Numbered from the stretch's first letter, positions 1-10,449 are shown. The stretch: DNA of 64,000 nt from Megamonas hypermegale (GCF_900187035.1 NZ_LT906446.1:2108001-2172000); one strand, 5' to 3'. A program made the numbers and translations. Notes: generated by a model not told the origin, from the sequence alone.

Positions 1-846
1 TATTGCTTTAATGCAAAAGCATTATTTGAAAGCCTTAAAAAAGTAAATAATAATAATGCACAAGGTGAATATTATTTACCAGATGTATTATCAATTTTGC
101 GTGAAGAAGGTCAAAAAATAAATGCTTCTATCGCTGAAAACTATGAAGATACATTAGGTATTAATAGCCGTGAACAACTCGCTAATGCTGAAAAAATTCT
201 ACGTCAGCGTAAAAATAAACAGTTAATGGCACAGGGTGTTACACTTATGGACCCTGCAACAACATATATTGACTATGATGTAGAAATTGGTCAAGATACT
301 GTAATTTATCCATCTACATGGATTGAAGGTAATAGTAAAATTGGTGGAAATTGTAAAATTGGTCCAAATAGCCGCTTGAATAATGTAGTAATAGGTGATA
401 ATGTAGAAGCTATGTTCGTCTTCGCTGAAGATTGTGAAGTAGCTGATGATGTAAAAATGGGACCATATGTACATCTTCGTCCAAATACTAAAATTTGTGA
501 TAAAGTTAAAATCGGCAATTTCGTTGAAGTCAAAAATTCAACAATTGGCGAAGGTTCTAAATTACCACATCTCATCTATATCGGTGATACTGATATGGGC
601 TCAGGTGTAAATATGGGTTGTGGTACTATTACTGTAAATTATGATGGTAAAAATAAATACCGTACAGTAATTGGAAATAATTGCTTTATCGGTTGCAACT
701 CAAATTTAGTAGCACCTGTTAAAGTTAATGATGGAGCATATGTTGGTGCTGGTTCTACAATAACAAAAGAAGTTCCAGAAAATACACTAGCTATAGCTCG
801 TGAAAGACAAAAAAACATTGAACACTGGAAAGATAAAAGAAAATAA
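1..846 (+). CDS. glmU: GlmU, C-terminal part (N-acetylglucosamine-1-phosphate uridyltransferase / glucosamine-1-phosphate acetyltransferase)
   Basis: The reading frame is open from base 1, so the start lies outside the window; 281 codons are visible. The first residues match the end of the uridyltransferase domain (NNNNAQGEYYLPDV), followed by a linker helix and then a left-handed beta-helix of hexapeptide repeats (IGQDTVIYP, IGGNCKIG, VKIGNF, IGNNCFIGCNS), which is the acetyltransferase domain. GlmU makes UDP-GlcNAc for peptidoglycan and lipopolysaccharide in the cytoplasm. It sits 95 bp before prs, a neighbour pairing common in Firmicutes. Complete enzymes are about 455 residues, so roughly 170 N-terminal residues are missing. 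Confidence 0.95.
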   Translation, partial: YCFNAKALFESLKKVNNNNAQGEYYLPDVLSILREEGQKINASIAENYEDTLGINSREQLANAEKILRQRKNKQLMAQGVTLMDPATTYIDYDVEIGQDTVIYPSTWIEGNSKIGGNCKIGPNSRLNNVVIGDNVEAMFVFAEDCEVADDVKMGPYVHLRPNTKICDKVKIGNFVEVKNSTIGEGSKLPHLIYIGDTDMGSGVNMGCGTITVNYDGKNKYRTVIGNNCFIGCNSNLVAPVKVNDGAYVGAGSTITKEVPENTLAIARERQKNIEHWKDKRK

Positions 847-941
847 AAATACTATTACTAAAATTTAAAGTTTGGTAGTAATGTAAATAATACATTATTA
901 TATGTTATTTATTTATTTTTATATATTTCAGGAGGAGTAAA

Positions 942-1916
942 ATGAACTTCGATACCTCAAAATTATGTATTCTCGCTGGTAATGCAAACCCTAAATTAGC
1001 GCAGGAAGTTGCGCAGTATATCGGCGTTGAATTATGTCATGCTTTTGTAGGTCATTTTAACAATGGCGAAACACAGGTAATGATTAGCGAAAGTATTCGC
1101 GGTAAGGATGTATTTATCATTCAACCAACTAGTCAGCCAGTAAATGACAATCTCATGGAACTTTTAATCATGGCTGATGCTTGCCGTAGAGCTTCTGCAC
1201 AAAGTATTACTGCTGTTGTGCCATATTACGCTTATTCTCGTCAAGACCGCAAAACTCGTGGTCGTGAACCTATCTCTGCAAAATTAGTAGCAAATTTAAT
1301 GACTACAGCTGGTGTAACTCGTGTAGTAACTGTTGATTTGCATGCAGGTCAAATTCAAGGTTTCTTTGATATTCCTGTAGACCATTTAGCAGCAGCACCT
1401 CTTTTAGCAGGTTATATTCAAACTAAAAATCTTGAAGATGTAGTAGTTGTTTCTCCAGACCTTGGTGGTGTAACTCGTGCACGTGCTTTGGCTGACCGTT
1501 TAAAAGCTCCAATTGCTATTATTGAAAAACGTCGTCCAAAACCTGGCTGTGCAAAAGTTATGAACCTCATTGGTGATGTAAAAGATAAAAACTGTGTTAT
1601 CATCGATGATATCGTAGATACAGCTGGCTCCTTGTGTGAAGGTGCAAAAGCTCTTGTAGCACATGGCGCAAAATCTGTATATGCTTGCTGTACACATGGT
1701 ATTTTAAGTGACCCAGCAGTTCAGCGTATTGAAGATTCTCCAATGGAAGAATTAATTGTTACAAATACTATTCCATTACCTGAAGAAAAACATTCTAGCA
1801 AAATCATTTCCTTATCTATGGCTGCTCCTATCGGAGAAGTTATTAGCCGTATTTATCAGAAAAAATCTGTAAGCAAACTTTTTGATTCTATCGATATCAT
1901 AAAAGGTAAAGGCTGA
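942..1916 (+). CDS. prs: Ribose-phosphate pyrophosphokinase
   Basis: A 324-residue protein that transfers pyrophosphate from ATP to ribose 5-phosphate to give PRPP for purine, pyrimidine, His, Trp and NAD synthesis. Class I signatures are visible: the flexible loop region [10 protein letters not shown], the Mg-binding stretch [13 protein letters not shown], and the PRPP-binding loop [12 protein letters not shown] near residues 219-230. Length is normal (310-325). The ATG follows AGGAGG-like AGGAGGAG at 931-938. It lies directly after glmU and is followed by a terminator. Confidence 0.97.
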   Translation: MNFDTSKLCILAGNANPKLAQEVAQYIGVELCHAFVGHFNNGETQVMISESIRGKDVFIIQPTSQPVNDNLMELLIMADACRRASAQSITAVVPYYAYSRQDRKTRGREPISAKLVANLMTTAGVTRVVTVDLHAGQIQGFFDIPVDHLAAAPLLAGYIQTKNLEDVVVVSPDLGGVTRARALADRLKAPIAIIEKRRPKPGCAKVMNLIGDVKDKNCVIIDDIVDTAGSLCEGAKALVAHGAKSVYACCTHGILSDPAVQRIEDSPMEELIVTNTIPLPEEKHSSKIISLSMAAPIGEVISRIYQKKSVSKLFDSIDIIKGKG

Positions 1917-1938
1917 TAATAAGTATATAATGATATTT

Positions 1939-1967
1939 GAAAAAGGTCTCTTTATGAGGCCTTTTTC
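1939..1967 (+). terminator. Rho-independent terminator after prs
   Basis: AAAAAGGTCTC and GAGGCCTTTTT form a stem around a TTTAT loop and run into a T stretch. Confidence 0.8.
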
Positions 1968-2059
1968 TAGGTTTTACAAGAAATTAAGTAGTTAATATTA
2001 TTTTAAGATAGACTTTATATTATTTATAAAATAAGAAATAAATATTAGGGAGGCTTTTT

Positions 2060-2878
2060 ATGTTTACAATAGAAATTATTAAAGCTATTGTATTAGGGGT
2101 CGTTGAAGGCTTAACAGAATGGCTACCAGTCAGCAGTACAGGTCATATGATTTTGGTAGACGAATTTATGCGCCTTAATGTAAGTAAAGAATTTATGGAT
2201 ATGTTCCTTGTAGTTATCCAATTAGGCGCAATTTTAGCTGTAGTTGTTTTAAACTTTGATAGATTAAACCCTTTTTCACGTAGAAAAACATATTTGAAGA
2301 AAAGACAAACAATATCCTTATGGGGAAAAGTTATTGTAGGTTGTATACCAGCGGCTGTAATTGGACTGGCGTTAAATGATTTCATGGAAGAACATTTCAT
2401 GAATGCTTACGTTGTAGCAGCTATGCTCATTTTATATGGCGTGTTATTTATCGTTGTTGAAAATTACAATAAACACCGTCGTCCAACAATAACAGATGTC
2501 GATAATCTTGATTATAAAACAGCATTGATAATAGGCTTTTTCCAAGTACTTTCTTTAGTACCAGGAACATCTCGTTCAGGTTCTACAATCTTAGGTGGTA
2601 TTTTATTCGGTACAAGTCGTATTGTAGCTACAGAATATACATTTTTCTTAGCTATTCCAGTAATGTTTGGTGCAAGTGCATTAAAATTATTTAAATTTGG
2701 TTTAGCTTTTTCATTTGAAGAAACTATATTGCTTTTAGTTGGTATGGTAGTTGCATTTATCGTATCTATCATTTCTATTAAATTCTTACTTCGTTATGTA
2801 AGAACAAATGACTTTAAAGCATTTGGTTGGTATCGTATTATTGTAGGTATTTTAGTTCTCATTTTTATCTATATTTAA
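2060..2878 (+). CDS. uppP: Undecaprenyl-diphosphatase (BacA/UppP)
   Basis: A 272-residue polytopic membrane protein that dephosphorylates undecaprenyl pyrophosphate to recycle the lipid carrier for wall and LPS synthesis; it also gives low-level bacitracin tolerance. Both family motifs are present: [16 protein letters not shown] near residues 14-29 and PGTSRSG at 168-174. Several hydrophobic segments fill the rest. The start follows GGGAGG at 2048-2053. It stands alone between two terminators. Confidence 0.96.
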   Translation: MFTIEIIKAIVLGVVEGLTEWLPVSSTGHMILVDEFMRLNVSKEFMDMFLVVIQLGAILAVVVLNFDRLNPFSRRKTYLKKRQTISLWGKVIVGCIPAAVIGLALNDFMEEHFMNAYVVAAMLILYGVLFIVVENYNKHRRPTITDVDNLDYKTALIIGFFQVLSLVPGTSRSGSTILGGILFGTSRIVATEYTFFLAIPVMFGASALKLFKFGLAFSFEETILLLVGMVVAFIVSIISIKFLLRYVRTNDFKAFGWYRIIVGILVLIFIYI

Positions 2879-2887
2879 AATCTAAGT

Positions 2888-2922
2888 AAAAAAGAGTTTT
2901 GCTTTTGCAAAACTCTTTTTTT
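2888..2922. terminator. Bidirectional terminator between uppP and the YitT gene
   Basis: A 13-bp stem (AAAAGAGTTTTGC with GCAAAACTCTTTT) has T tracts on both strands and serves the two convergent genes. Confidence 0.85.
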
Positions 2923-2923
2923 A

Positions 2924-3763
2924 TTATTTATATGAAAAACCTTTACCATTTACCTCAGAAGCATTAGAAATTATAAAAAAGGATTTTGCATCTGATTTTA
3001 AGGCAATTTCTTTTACTTTACTCAATTGTGTAAGCGTGATTACTACATAGAGAATTCTTTTTTTAGTGTGAGTATAACCACCTTCACCCTCAATAAAAGT
3101 AACACCGCGACCGAGTTCATTCATGATATGTTCAGCGATTTCTTCTGATTTATCTGAAACAATCATTATAGATTTTCGTTTATTAAAACCAGTAACGATG
3201 CGGTTATCTACTTCGCCCATGATGTACATATAAATCAAAGTATAAATAGCTGCCTCAAAACTGAATAAGACCAATCCGCATAAAACAATGAGACAATTTA
3301 AAGCAAAAATCATCGTGCCGATATTATAAGAATAAAGTTTTCGAATTAATGCTGCTACTACATCGGCACCGCCTGTATTAGCACTAGCACGTAGTATTAA
3401 ACCAAAACCGATACCTGAAACAACGCCTGCTACAATAGCAGAAAGCATAGGATTGTTATGTAGTGGCGTCAAAGGTGTTAAAAAAGAAGTCAAGTCAATA
3501 AAGGTTGAATATAAAAATGTGCCTAATATGGTATTGATAAAATAGATTTTACCAAAGAAATGATAAGCGATATATAAAATTGGTATATTGAAGACAATAT
3601 TTTGTATACCAATTGGCAGGTCAAAAAGATAATGAAAAATAATAGCTATACCAGTTATTCCACCAGATAAAAAATGGTTTGGTATTAGAAATAAATTACA
3701 GGAGATAGCTGATATAAGTGCACCAATTACAATCATAGAATATTGTAAAAAATATTTTTTCAT
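2924..3763 (-). CDS. YitT family membrane protein (DUF2179 C-terminus)
   Basis: About 279 residues with five or six hydrophobic segments in the first 190 residues, then a soluble C-terminal domain (residues about 200-279) typical of the YitT/DUF2179 family. The Gly-rich stretch SGGITGIAIIFHYLF near the N-terminus is a family hallmark. The function is not established; members are proposed transporters. I chose the start at MKKYF because AGAGGT lies 8 nt upstream on the minus strand; a longer frame would begin at 3796 without a good ribosome site. Confidence 0.88.
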   Translation of the reverse strand: MKKYFLQYSMIVIGALISAISCNLFLIPNHFLSGGITGIAIIFHYLFDLPIGIQNIVFNIPILYIAYHFFGKIYFINTILGTFLYSTFIDLTSFLTPLTPLHNNPMLSAIVAGVVSGIGFGLILRASANTGGADVVAALIRKLYSYNIGTMIFALNCLIVLCGLVLFSFEAAIYTLIYMYIMGEVDNRIVTGFNKRKSIMIVSDKSEEIAEHIMNELGRGVTFIEGEGGYTHTKKRILYVVITLTQLSKVKEIALKSDAKSFFIISNASEVNGKGFSYK

Positions 3764-3865
3764 ATAGTAAATACCTCTAGAATAATTAGTCTTCAACTAT
3801 TATACATGATATGTTTTTTTAGGCAACTATTTTTTTAAAAATTTTTTTGAAATATAAATAAAAAT

Positions 3866-3890
3866 AGTTACAGAAAAGATTTCTGTAACT
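3866..3890 (-). terminator. Hairpin between the YitT and YgiW-like genes
   Basis: AGTTACAGAAA and TTTCTGTAACT pair perfectly. On the minus strand the hairpin is followed by TATTTTTATTT, so it can end transcription of the YgiW-like gene. Confidence 0.7.
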
Positions 3891-3910
3891 ACTATATGTT
3901 AGGGGTTTTA

Positions 3911-4261
3911 TTATAATTTCTTAATGCCTTTTACATCTAAATCCATACCATGCCAATCTTTATCTACTTCAGCAAGAATTTGAACAGGTACGTTGAGTTC
4001 TAAATTGAACCAGCAATCATCATCAACTTCTACATTCATTTCAGTTCCATTGTTGTCTTGGAATGTGAAGATATCATCGTAAACGTGTTTTGTGAATTGA
4101 CCTTCAATTAATACACGTTGGTCATCATAAGAATTTTTTTGAATTTCAGCAATTGTAGTTGGCTGTATATTGCCAGAATTATGTCTAGCAGCAAATACAG
4201 CAGCACTGCCTACTACACAGATGATTAAAACACTTAAAATAGCGATGAGTAATTTTTTCAT
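3911..4261 (-). CDS. YgiW/YdeI-family periplasmic OB-fold protein (BOF)
   Basis: A 116-residue exported protein: an uncleaved or cleaved hydrophobic N-terminus (MKKLLIAILSVLIICVVGSA) is followed by a bacterial OB-fold domain with TIAEIQKNSYDDQRVLIEGQ, DIFTFQDNNG and a DDDCWF motif. YgiW/YdeI relatives are stress-tolerance proteins of the envelope; the ligand is unknown. The start is set by GGAGGT about 6 nt upstream; a frame from 4276 would put that site inside the gene. Confidence 0.85.
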   Translation of the reverse strand: MKKLLIAILSVLIICVVGSAAVFAARHNSGNIQPTTIAEIQKNSYDDQRVLIEGQFTKHVYDDIFTFQDNNGTEMNVEVDDDCWFNLELNVPVQILAEVDKDWHGMDLDVKGIKKL

Positions 4262-4479
4262 AAAGGTAACCTCCATATATTATATATTATTTATTATTAC
4301 AATTTTGTTTTTTATTTTAGTATGGTAACTACAACATCTTACACTTATATAATAAACAATTATTATTAAAGAAAAATTACAATTAAATTAAAATTTGATT
4401 AAAAATACAGAATAGTACTTTTTATTTGTCGAAAAAAATGTTTTCATATAAGTAGATAAATCTTTAAGGAGGAGTTGCA

Positions 4480-5160
4480 ATGACAAAAATATTTATAGTA
4501 GAAGATGAAAGACGCATTGCTCGTTTTTTGCAGATGGAACTAGAGCATGAAGGCTTTGCTACAGCAAGTGAAAGTAACGGGTTACGTGCATATGAACGAA
4601 TCATACAAGAAGATTACGATTTAGTATTATTAGATATAATGTTGCCAGAGATGGACGGGCTTACTATTTGTAAAAATGTACGAAAAATATCTGATATTCC
4701 TATTATAATGCTCACAGCTAAAGATGAAATCAGTGATAAAGTAACAGGGCTTGATATTGGTGCAGATGATTATATAACAAAGCCTTTTGCTATACAGGAA
4801 CTTTTAGCACGAATTCGCGTAGCATTGCGCAAACATAATAATACAGCTAAGCAAGAAGAAGCTGCTACCTTTGTTTTTAAGAATATAATTGTTTATTTAG
4901 ACCGCCATGAAGTTACTGTAAATGGTAAATTGGTAGAACTTACGAAAAAAGAATACGATTTATTATTGTATATGTTACAAAATCATGACCATGTATTATC
5001 GCGTGAACAGATTTTGCAGTTCATATGGGGTTATGAATACATGGGCGATACGAATGTTGTAGATGTATATATCAGATATTTGCGTTCTAAAATTGATGAT
5101 GAATTTAAGGAAAAATACATTCATACGGTAAGAGGAATTGGTTATGTTATCAAAACTTAA
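4480..5160 (+). CDS. OmpR-family response regulator
   Basis: 226 residues: a receiver domain with the phosphorylated Asp at residue 52 (LVLLDIMLPEMDG) and a conserved Lys in ITKPF, then a winged-helix DNA-binding domain (residues about 130-226, ending VRGIGYVIKT). The gene overlaps its kinase gene by 17 bp, so the pair is translationally coupled. The signal and target genes cannot be read from the sequence. Confidence 0.95.
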   Translation: MTKIFIVEDERRIARFLQMELEHEGFATASESNGLRAYERIIQEDYDLVLLDIMLPEMDGLTICKNVRKISDIPIIMLTAKDEISDKVTGLDIGADDYITKPFAIQELLARIRVALRKHNNTAKQEEAATFVFKNIIVYLDRHEVTVNGKLVELTKKEYDLLLYMLQNHDHVLSREQILQFIWGYEYMGDTNVVDVYIRYLRSKIDDEFKEKYIHTVRGIGYVIKT

Positions 5161-6610
5161 ACAGTATATAAAAGAACACATTCATCTTCGTTTGAGATAT
5201 ATGCCTATTTCATTGAAATTAGCGTTTATTTATAGCATTATGTTGTCAATGATACTCATAATAACATTAAGTGCTACTTTAGTTGGCATTCATTATGTAC
5301 TGTATCATGAAGCGGAAATTTCAATCACGCTTTCAGCAAATTTTGTAGAGAAAAAAGCTAATGAAAAAGGGCTAGAAGAGATTATTAAAGATGTGGAAAA
5401 ATCATCATTAATTCCAGGTGTAGTAATGCGCATAACGGACAAGGATAATAATGTGATTTACGACAGCATGCCGATGTATATTTCAAATGATAAGGTACAG
5501 AATAATTTGCAATTACAAACGCAAAGTCCTAGTTTCGGTGATTACATTCGCAATGCACTATTGCCTGAGAACTTAAAGTTTATTAATTTTAGGCATTTTT
5601 GGATATTCTACACCCAAAGAACGATTGAAAAAGATGATAATGTATATACCCTGCATTTTTTGCGTACGATAACGGCTGAAAAGGTTTTCTTAGAAGAGCT
5701 TTCTGAAACAATTTTATATGTTGGTCTTGTTGGTGTGTTGATTTCTATAATCTGCGGTTTTCTGCTTAGTAGAAAATTATTAAAACCGCTCAGCGATATA
5801 ACTAAAAAAGTTAAAGATATAGAAATTCAGGACTTAAATAAGCGGATAGAAGTGCCACCAACGCATGATGAAATTGAAGAACTCGCTAATACGTTTAATT
5901 TAATGTTAGAGAGATTGCAAAAGGGCTTTGAACAGCAAAGACAATTCGTTTCCGATGCTTCGCATGAACTCAGAACGCCAGCCACTGTAATTTGTGGTTA
6001 TTCAGATATGTTGGCACGTTGGGGCAAAGATGACCCGCAAACGGCTGATGAATGTATAACAGCAATTCATTCTGAAGCTATAAATATGCAACGCTTGATT
6101 GAAAAATTATTATTTTTGGCACGCGCTGACCAAAAAAGACAGGTATTGCATAAAGAATCAATTAGCATGAAACCACTTATTGCAGATATCGCTAAAGATA
6201 CTCAACTTATAGCACCACAACACAGTGTGACTTGTAGCTTAAATGAAGATGGGTATATTTTTGCTGACCCATTGTGTATGCGACAAATGTTGCGTATCTT
6301 TTTAGATAATAGTATAAAATATACACCAGATGGCGGGAAAATAGAGATTTCTTCGCATAATGATGGCAATAAGATGATTGTAAAAATATCTGATAATGGT
6401 ATCGGTATTGGTAAAGAAGAACAAAAGAAAATATTTGAACGTTTTTATCGTGTTGATGCAGCCAGAACTAAAAACGGTGTAGGCGGTACGGGACTTGGGC
6501 TTTCTATTGCAGAATGGATTGCACAAGCACATGATATTGAAATAAAATTAGATAGTGAACTGGAAAAGGGAACGACGATAACTTTATTCATACCGCTTGA
6601 TTTTGGCTGA
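5144..6610 (+). CDS. Sensor histidine kinase
   Basis: 488 residues: one membrane segment near residues 20-45, an extracytoplasmic sensor region of about 140 residues, a second membrane segment near 195-215, a HAMP domain, then HisKA with the phospho-acceptor His274 (SDASHELRTP) and an ATPase domain with DNSIKYTPDGG, DNGIGIG and GGTGLGLS. It resembles the ArlS/CssS type of kinase. The ATG at 5144 follows AGAGGAA at a 6-nt spacing; an upstream TTG at 5138 is less likely. Confidence 0.94.
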   Translation: MLSKLKQYIKEHIHLRLRYMPISLKLAFIYSIMLSMILIITLSATLVGIHYVLYHEAEISITLSANFVEKKANEKGLEEIIKDVEKSSLIPGVVMRITDKDNNVIYDSMPMYISNDKVQNNLQLQTQSPSFGDYIRNALLPENLKFINFRHFWIFYTQRTIEKDDNVYTLHFLRTITAEKVFLEELSETILYVGLVGVLISIICGFLLSRKLLKPLSDITKKVKDIEIQDLNKRIEVPPTHDEIEELANTFNLMLERLQKGFEQQRQFVSDASHELRTPATVICGYSDMLARWGKDDPQTADECITAIHSEAINMQRLIEKLLFLARADQKRQVLHKESISMKPLIADIAKDTQLIAPQHSVTCSLNEDGYIFADPLCMRQMLRIFLDNSIKYTPDGGKIEISSHNDGNKMIVKISDNGIGIGKEEQKKIFERFYRVDAARTKNGVGGTGLGLSIAEWIAQAHDIEIKLDSELEKGTTITLFIPLDFG

Positions 6611-6616
6611 TAGTAA

Positions 6617-6693
6617 TAGCTCATTATGGATTTTAGTACAAAACTCATGAAAAAATATGTACTAATTGAACATAATGAGCTATAATTTTTTTT
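6617..6693 (+). terminator. Terminator after the two-component operon
   Basis: TAGCTCATTATG (6617-6628) pairs with CATAATGAGCTA (6671-6682), followed by a T run. The 42-base loop contains a second small pairing (TAGTAC with GTACTA). Confidence 0.7.
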
Positions 6694-6730
6694 ATAACAT
6701 TTATTAAGATAAAAAGAAGGGATTTTTTTT

Positions 6731-7963
6731 ATGTTAGATTTACATAATTTATTAGTTTGTCATCATTTATTAGATGATAAAACTATTGAAGATTTTAATA
6801 AACTTATGGGAGGCGCAAGTGTAAATAAAGGAAAACTTGCAGCACAGTTTATTGAGCAAGCAGAAAAATTAGGTTTATCTGGAAACATCATTAAAGTATA
6901 TATCTTATATATGTTAGCCCATAAAAATAATTGTGTATCCTATGCGGTAGAAAGCTCTGGTGGCAAAATCGGTACAAGTTTATACAAAGCTTTTTGCCAC
7001 GATATTGATATATTGAGTAAATTACTCGTATTAAAACCAAGTATAGTATTAGGCTGTGAATATTTAGATGATTATGAGCCAACTGTTAAAAATGTATCAG
7101 CTGCTTTTAAAACATTAGAAGAAAATTTACTTACAGCAAAAACTGTAGAAGAAAAAGCTGATGCTTTCATTGAATATTATCGTACTTATGGCAGCGGTGA
7201 TATGGCAGATTATAGAGCTTTCCGTTGGAGTAATAGCGATGAAGAATTAGTCGGCATTAAGTATTTTGAAGCAATGAGTCTTGATGAACTCATCGGTTAT
7301 GAACAGCAAAAACAGCAGTTGAATGATAATACATTGGCATTTGTAGAAGGCAAACCAGCTAATAATGTACTTTTAGTAGGCGCTAGAGGTACTGGTAAAT
7401 CTTCTGGTGTAAAAGCTGTAGTAAATTCATTTTTTGATAAAGGTTTGCGTCTTGTACAGTTGACTAAAGACCAACTTATAGCACTTCCTATAATCATGGA
7501 AAGACTCAGAACATACAGCAGTAAAAAATTCATCATATTCTTAGATGATTTATCTTTTGAAGAATTTGAAGTGGAATATAAATATTTAAAATCTGCAATC
7601 GAAGGTGGAGCATCTGCTAAACCTGAAAATGTACTCATTTATGCTACATCTAATCGCCGTCATTTGATAAAAGAAAGTTATAAAAATCGTGGCGTAGATG
7701 ATGATGATATGCATCGCAATGATACGCTCAATGAAACGATTTCCTTGTCAGACCGCTTTGGTCTTATCATCAATTATTTAAGTCCAAATCAACAGGAATA
7801 TTTAGATATCGTTGATGGTTTATTGCGTCAACACGGTGTAGTTTTAGATAAAGAAGAATTGCGCATAAAAGCAGGTGCATGGGCACAAGAACATTCTGGT
7901 CGTTCAGGTAGAATTGCACAACAATTTGTAACGTATTATTTAGGACAGATTTATAATAAATAA
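6731..7963 (+). CDS. DUF815 AAA-type ATPase
   Basis: A 410-residue protein of the DUF815 family. The ATPase core holds a Walker A GARGTGKSS at about residues 217-225 and a Walker B KFIIFLDDLSF near 268-278, then a sensor-like ATSNRRHL. The N-terminal 200 residues are helical. The family is widespread in anaerobes and its role is unknown. It is monocistronic, with a terminator on each side. Confidence 0.9.
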   Translation: MLDLHNLLVCHHLLDDKTIEDFNKLMGGASVNKGKLAAQFIEQAEKLGLSGNIIKVYILYMLAHKNNCVSYAVESSGGKIGTSLYKAFCHDIDILSKLLVLKPSIVLGCEYLDDYEPTVKNVSAAFKTLEENLLTAKTVEEKADAFIEYYRTYGSGDMADYRAFRWSNSDEELVGIKYFEAMSLDELIGYEQQKQQLNDNTLAFVEGKPANNVLLVGARGTGKSSGVKAVVNSFFDKGLRLVQLTKDQLIALPIIMERLRTYSSKKFIIFLDDLSFEEFEVEYKYLKSAIEGGASAKPENVLIYATSNRRHLIKESYKNRGVDDDDMHRNDTLNETISLSDRFGLIINYLSPNQQEYLDIVDGLLRQHGVVLDKEELRIKAGAWAQEHSGRSGRIAQQFVTYYLGQIYNK

Positions 7964-7986
7964 AAGATAAAAAGGACAAAAGAGAA

Positions 7987-8017
7987 GACTTATTGCTTTT
8001 AGCAATAAGTCTTTTTT
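7987..8017 (+). terminator. Terminator after the DUF815 gene
   Basis: AGACTTATTGC and GCAATAAGTCT form an 11-bp stem followed by seven T. Confidence 0.85.
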
Positions 8018-8029
8018 TGAAAACAGGCA

Positions 8030-9460
8030 ATGAATAAGAATTTAATAGATTTTGTAAGTTTAAATAAACAAAGTAAAAAACCATTATATGTACAGCTTTA
8101 TGATGAGATTGCTGAAAAAATAAAATGCAAAACATTATCTGCTGGTTATAAATTGCCACCGGTACGCATTTTAGCGCAACAACTAAATATAAATAACGGC
8201 ACTGTCGTGAGTGCGTATAGAGAATTGGAAAAAAACGGCTATATTTTCACGCGCCGTGGCAGTGGCAGTTATGTAGCTGAGCAAATGAATACAATTAGCT
8301 CGGAAGTTGATGAGAAAAAAGATGTATTGATTGATTTAGCAGAGGAAGTAAATGCAGAAAATATCCCAACTGATGTAATCAATATGAGCAGTGTATCTTT
8401 AAATCCAGAGATGATTTCTATGGAAATCTTTCAAAAGGCAATAGATGAAATTTTAAAAAGAGATAAAGGATATGCATTTACGTATCAAGATAGTAAGGGG
8501 TATTTGCCACTTAGACAATCCATTGTGCAATCTTTAGCGCAAAAGAAGATAAATACGACACAGCAAAATGTGCAGATAATATCAGGGGCACAGCAGGGAA
8601 TAGATATTGTAGCGCGTGCTTTATTAAAACACGGAGATATCGTTTTTGTAGAAAGTCCGACATATCCAGGTGCAATGGCGGCTTTTCGTTCATGTGGAGC
8701 AAAGATTATAGATATAAAACTCACAAAAGAAGGAATTGATTTAGCAGACCTAGAAAATAAATTAAAGCTATTTAAACCGCGTCTTATATATGTGATGCCA
8801 AATGTGCAAAATCCTACAGGGATTTCTTATAGTAAATACGTTCGCCATAGACTCATGGGATTGGCACGGTATCATGATGTATATATATTGGAAGACGATT
8901 ATATCGGTGGTCTGTATTATAGCAAAAATGAAATGTTACCGCTTAAAACGTATGATACAGATGATAGGGTAATTTACATTCGCACTTTATCAAAAGTTTT
9001 TATGCCTGGGCTTCGTTTAGCGTATTTGATTGTGCCTTCAGATTTAGCGCAAAGATTATTAAATGTAAAATACATTTCAGATATTGCAACCTCAGGACTT
9101 ACACAGCGAATTTTTGATTATTATTTGCGTGAAGGATTATGGCAAAAACATTTAAATTCTATTCGCAGTATTTATAAAACTAAATTTGATTTCATTTTAA
9201 AGATGATGAAAAAATATTTGCCAAAGGATATTTCATATATAAAACCTACAGGGGGATTATCTGTTTGGCTTAATTTACCAGAAAGACTTCTAGCTGATGA
9301 TGTGATTGAGAATGCTAAAAAACAAGGGGTGATAATTTCAAATGGTGCACCGTTTTTTGTGCGAAGAGCACCCCATAGACAATTGCGCATAAGTTTTGCT
9401 GTATTGTCTTTGGCAGAAATAAAAACGGGAATAAAGATTTTGGCAGAGATAATGAAATAG
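8030..9460 (+). CDS. MocR-family regulator (GntR helix-turn-helix plus aminotransferase-like domain)
   Basis: 476 residues. Residues about 10-80 form a GntR winged helix (LPPVRILAQQLNINNGTVVSAYRELE); the rest is a fold-type I PLP domain with NVQNPTG and the PLP-lysine region IRTLSKVFMPGLRL. MocR proteins sense PLP or amino-acid metabolites and usually control a nearby gene. The next gene (an oxidoreductase, 11 bp downstream) is cotranscribed. The ribosome site before the ATG is weak, with only CAGG visible. Confidence 0.9.
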   Translation: MNKNLIDFVSLNKQSKKPLYVQLYDEIAEKIKCKTLSAGYKLPPVRILAQQLNINNGTVVSAYRELEKNGYIFTRRGSGSYVAEQMNTISSEVDEKKDVLIDLAEEVNAENIPTDVINMSSVSLNPEMISMEIFQKAIDEILKRDKGYAFTYQDSKGYLPLRQSIVQSLAQKKINTTQQNVQIISGAQQGIDIVARALLKHGDIVFVESPTYPGAMAAFRSCGAKIIDIKLTKEGIDLADLENKLKLFKPRLIYVMPNVQNPTGISYSKYVRHRLMGLARYHDVYILEDDYIGGLYYSKNEMLPLKTYDTDDRVIYIRTLSKVFMPGLRLAYLIVPSDLAQRLLNVKYISDIATSGLTQRIFDYYLREGLWQKHLNSIRSIYKTKFDFILKMMKKYLPKDISYIKPTGGLSVWLNLPERLLADDVIENAKKQGVIISNGAPFFVRRAPHRQLRISFAVLSLAEIKTGIKILAEIMK

Positions 9461-9471
9461 GGGGAGTTTTG

Positions 9472-10449
9472 ATGAAAATTGGGATTGCTGGAAATGGCAA
9501 AATTGTAAGAGAGATGATAGGTGCTGCTAAAACTGTAGCAGGCATATCAATTGAAGCTATTTGTTCTAGAGCGCAAAGCAAGGCAAAAGCAGAAAAAATC
9601 GCTCAAGAATGTAATATTAGCAAGGTTTATACAGATTATCAAAAAATGTTATCGGATAGCGATATCGATTTTATCTATGTAGCAGTTTCAAATAATGTGC
9701 ATTATCAATATACTAAGCAAGCTTTAGAAGCTGGAAAAAATGTTATTTGCGAAAAACCTTTTACAGTGAAAGCAAGCGAAACAGAAGAATTAATACAGAT
9801 AGCGAAAGATAAGCATTTATTTTTATTTGAAGCGATTACTGTTATTTATGCGCCGAATTATCAATATATAAAGGATAATTTGAAAGAAATTGGCACACTT
9901 CATTATGTACATGCCAATTATGCACAGTATTCTAGTCGTTACGATAAATATTTAAATAAAGAAGTAACACCAGCTTTCAGTCCAGAAAGTGCTGGCGGAG
10001 CATTGTATGATTTAAATATTTATAATTTGCATTTTATTGTAGGTATATTCGGTATGCCTAAAAATATAATTTATCGTGCAAACTTAGGCTTTAATGGCAT
10101 AGATACTTCTGGCACGGCACTATTGGATTATGATGGATTTACAGTAGTATGTAGTGCAGCTAAAGATTCTGAAAGCGTAAGCGGAATTGTTTTCCAAGGC
10201 GAAAAAGGATATATGCGTTTAGAAGGTGCAACAAATGAATGTGCGCTGATAAGGGTAAACAAAAAAGGCGAAACAGAAAAAATCGTTAGTAAAGAACGGT
10301 ACAATCATCGCATGATAAATGAATTCATTGCATTTGAGCAGATGTTCAAACAACAAGATTATAAAACATGCTATGAAAACTTAGACCATTCCATGATGGT
10401 GATGAAAGTATTAGAACAAGCACGTGAAAGTGGAAATTTAGAGTTTTAA
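9472..10449 (+). CDS. Gfo/Idh/MocA-family oxidoreductase
   Basis: 325 residues: N-terminal Rossmann fold (GIAGNGKIVREM), the family signature CEKPFTVKASE near residue 96-106 with the catalytic Lys, and a C-terminal alpha/beta substrate domain (ESAGGALYDLNIY). Enzymes of this group oxidise or reduce sugars, inositol or related polyols with NAD(P). The substrate is unknown. The ATG at 9472 follows GGGGGAG; a TTG at 9469 is closer to that site and less likely. Confidence 0.9.
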   Translation: MKIGIAGNGKIVREMIGAAKTVAGISIEAICSRAQSKAKAEKIAQECNISKVYTDYQKMLSDSDIDFIYVAVSNNVHYQYTKQALEAGKNVICEKPFTVKASETEELIQIAKDKHLFLFEAITVIYAPNYQYIKDNLKEIGTLHYVHANYAQYSSRYDKYLNKEVTPAFSPESAGGALYDLNIYNLHFIVGIFGMPKNIIYRANLGFNGIDTSGTALLDYDGFTVVCSAAKDSESVSGIVFQGEKGYMRLEGATNECALIRVNKKGETEKIVSKERYNHRMINEFIAFEQMFKQQDYKTCYENLDHSMMVMKVLEQARESGNLEF